Source: Candidatus Thorarchaeota archaeon
GTDB lineage: Archaea; Asgardarchaeota; Thorarchaeia; Thorarchaeales; Thorarchaeaceae
Direction: 5' to 3'
DNA length: 6,100 nt
Assembly: GCA_030638785.1 (NCBI GenBank)
Contig: DAOWDY010000181.1
Span: forward strand, 1 to 6,100
Shown: positions 5,154 to 6,100 of the stretch, piece by piece
Layout of the letters: the number at the start of each line of letters is the position of its first letter
How positions within the stretch are numbered: position 1 is the stretch's first letter
Position numbers and translations under genes: made by a program
The notes under the pieces: generated by a model
What the model was told of the DNA's origin: nothing
What the model saw: only the letters and a program-made list of their open reading frames with translations
Database searches by the model: none

Positions 5154-5933
5154 ATGGAACGTGTTGAGCTCGGATGGGATGAATTCTGGGGAAACTTATT
5201 CAGAGTTAGGCACAGACGTTCTATACCAGGAATCCAACATTATGATGACCTTGTTGCAGATTTCTGTATTGAAGTCCTTCATCTTAAAGAAGGCAACGAG
5301 ATTCTTGACATTGCCTGTGGGGCCGGAGACCATAGTGTACTCTTTGCGAAGAAGGGTCTGAAGGTTGCAGGATTCGATATATCCAGTAGCCTGATTAAGT
5401 CTGCTGAAGAACATGCTGAGGTTGAAGGTGCATCAGTTGAGTTCTTCAAAGGCGATATGCGGGAGATAAACTTCGAACAGCGATTTCATGGAGCTGTGAT
5501 ACTAAGCCATAGCTTTGGGTTCTTCAACCATGAAGAGAATGTATTGGTCCTACAAGGCTCATACAATGCACTATGTGAGAGTGGCACCCTACTCCTTGAT
5601 TTGATGAATCCCTATAACATACCAAGGTTTCAGAAGACTTGGACTGCTCTAAAAGGTGGCTTCCTTTTGAGTGAGCCCCACTTTCTAGAGGCAGCTTCTG
5701 GAGTGTTGAAAGGCCGTCCCGCTATGTATATTGATATTGAGAACGATCGAGTTGTTCTGATGAACCAAGATGCCCTATCGAATAACGATACCCGAATGTA
5801 CACCGCTCTCGATATCAGAAAACTGTTAGAAGAGGTCGGTTTTGCTAAAATCGAACTATATGGAGAGAATAAATTACCTCGAAGACCCTACGCTGCCAGC
5901 TCAGAGCGGATGGTTGTTGTAGCGACAAAATAG
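5154..5933 (+). CDS. Class I SAM-dependent methyltransferase
   Basis: Cytosolic methyl transfer from S-adenosylmethionine to an unknown acceptor. Motif I is ILDIACGAGDHS (50-61), the glycine-rich SAM loop; motif II is VAGFDIS (71-77), where D75 should bind the ribose hydroxyls; FFKGDM (97-102) is the adenine-contacting acidic motif; VILSHSFGFF (115-124) is motif IV at strand 4, without the NPPY of nucleic-acid amino-methylases. The C-terminal part (about 150-259) has YTALDIRKLLEEVGFAKIELYG (216-237), the common closing helix and strands of Methyltransf_11/25-type small-molecule enzymes. At 259 aa it is complete, starting at ATG with a good ribosome binding site. The substrate cannot be told from sequence or context. 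A short TTCC/GGAA hairpin and T4 follow the stop. Confidence 0.87.
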   Translation: MERVELGWDEFWGNLFRVRHRRSIPGIQHYDDLVADFCIEVLHLKEGNEILDIACGAGDHSVLFAKKGLKVAGFDISSSLIKSAEEHAEVEGASVEFFKGDMREINFEQRFHGAVILSHSFGFFNHEENVLVLQGSYNALCESGTLLLDLMNPYNIPRFQKTWTALKGGFLLSEPHFLEAASGVLKGRPAMYIDIENDRVVLMNQDALSNNDTRMYTALDIRKLLEEVGFAKIELYGENKLPRRPYAASSERMVVVATK

Positions 5934-5954
5934 TTCCTGTGACGGAAATCTTTT
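5934..5954 (+). terminator. Possible terminator after the methyltransferase
   Basis: TTCC (5934-5937) and GGAA (5944-5947) can form a small stem with a six-base loop, followed shortly by TTTT (5951-5954). The stem is short and the T run doubles as part of a TATA-like box, so this is weak. Confidence 0.2.
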
Positions 5955-5957
5955 AAA
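5951..5957 (+). promoter_or_regulatory. TATA-like box at the right edge
   Basis: TTTTAAA, whose centre lies 28 bases before 5982. The first base of the 20-bp palindrome is 5983, so the palindrome would sit at the transcript start. Confidence 0.4.
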
Positions 5958-5982
5958 CGTCCATTGGCGCAGTCGGCCAAGC

Positions 5983-6002
5983 CACTGGTGATATCACCGG
6001 TG
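5983..6002. repeat. 20-bp near-perfect palindrome at a predicted transcription start
   Basis: CACTGGTGAT faces ATCACCGGTG: nine of ten positions are complementary and the tenth is a T/G wobble in RNA. It could be an operator blocking polymerase at the start site, or the first hairpin of the transcript. It is GC-rich relative to flanks. Confidence 0.6.
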
Positions 6003-6013
6003 ACCTCGACCGA

Positions 6014-6050
6014 GTTCTCTTGTTAACTTCGCAAGTTGGGGATAGAGAGC
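6014..6050 (+). repeat. Imperfect hairpin, 7+7 pairs with an internal loop
   Basis: GTTCTCT (6014-6020) pairs with AGAGAGC (6044-6050), one G-U included. After a 2/4-base internal loop, TTAACTT (6023-6029) pairs with AAGTTGG (6033-6039), two G-U included, closed by loop CGC. Together with the upstream palindrome this suggests a structured leader or small RNA at the window edge. Confidence 0.4.
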
Positions 6051-6082
6051 TAATAATTTGTCTAGTAGTGAGTGTGAAAAGG

Positions 6083-6100
6083 ATGGTCAAGATCAAAGAC
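6083..6100 (+). CDS. Possible start of a gene cut by the window edge
   Basis: ATG at 6083 opens a frame (MVKIKD) that runs off the window. GTGAG (6068-6072) ten bases upstream is at best a weak ribosome site. The same frame is open back to the TAA at 5954-5956, with in-frame GTG at 6068 and 6074 and TTG at 6020, so the true start may be earlier. The upstream codons give a protein-like string (TGDITGDLDRVLLLT) that overlaps the palindrome. With so little sequence, neither product nor reality of the gene can be established. Confidence 0.3.

Noticed and set aside
5143..5361. 72-codon plus-strand open frame at the methyltransferase start
   Set aside because: It overlaps the methyltransferase in another frame and lacks its own ribosome site; the SAM motifs are in the 5154 frame.
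5957..6050. Possible second tRNA (D-arm-like GGCGCAGTCGG and a hairpin with a TTCGCAA loop)
   Set aside because: No 7-bp acceptor partner is present, the anticodon-like hairpin has a 6- or 8-base loop, and the T-loop lacks the G53-C61 pair and A58.

Overview
The window reads as chromosomal DNA from an archaeon. The evidence is a tRNA-Gln gene interrupted at position 37/38 by a small intron with a clean bulge-helix-bulge splice fold, TATA-like boxes about 28 bases before predicted transcript starts, short or absent leaders, Shine-Dalgarno motifs complementary to the CCUCC anti-SD, and mixed ATG/GTG/TTG starts. A MglA/Ras-superfamily small GTPase with a long disordered N-terminal tail is compatible with a GTPase-rich lineage such as the Asgard archaea, but that placement is a guess from one gene. 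No phage, transposon, CRISPR or plasmid signature was seen.

Layout, left to right. (1) 1-103: the tail of an unidentified plus-strand gene whose TGA overlaps the ATG of the next gene (ATGA). (2) 100-1089, plus: 2-dehydropantoate 2-reductase (PanE type), the ketopantoate-reducing step toward pantoate and coenzyme A. (3) A minus-strand pair: a PLP-dependent class V aminotransferase/NifS-like enzyme (1767-2909) followed four bases later by a glyoxalase II-like metallo-beta-lactamase fold hydrolase (1076-1762). The hydrolase's ribosome binding site overlaps the aminotransferase stop, and its own end overlaps panE convergently. (4) 3020-3868, plus: the MglA-like GTPase, divergent from the aminotransferase across a short shared promoter region, and overlapping tail to tail with (5) 3865-4608, minus: a creatininase-family metal amidohydrolase. 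(6) 4718-4827, plus: tRNA-Gln(CUG) with a 34-base intron and an encoded CCA. (7) 4828-5153: a 326-base gap without a protein gene. Its first half is AT-rich with short palindromes. Its second half holds a GC-rich segment (4978-5070) that folds into nested long-range stems and looks like an unannotated structured RNA. (8) 5154-5933, plus: a class I SAM-dependent methyltransferase. (9) 5934-6100: a TATA-like box followed by a near-perfect 20-bp palindrome, a second imperfect hairpin and the possible start of a gene cut by the window edge.

The protein genes are mostly housekeeping or metabolic types and do not form one obvious pathway. The tightest links are the translationally coupled pair at 1-1089 and the aminotransferase/hydrolase operon. 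The most interesting material is non-coding: the candidate RNA before the methyltransferase, the structured right edge, and the tRNA intron.
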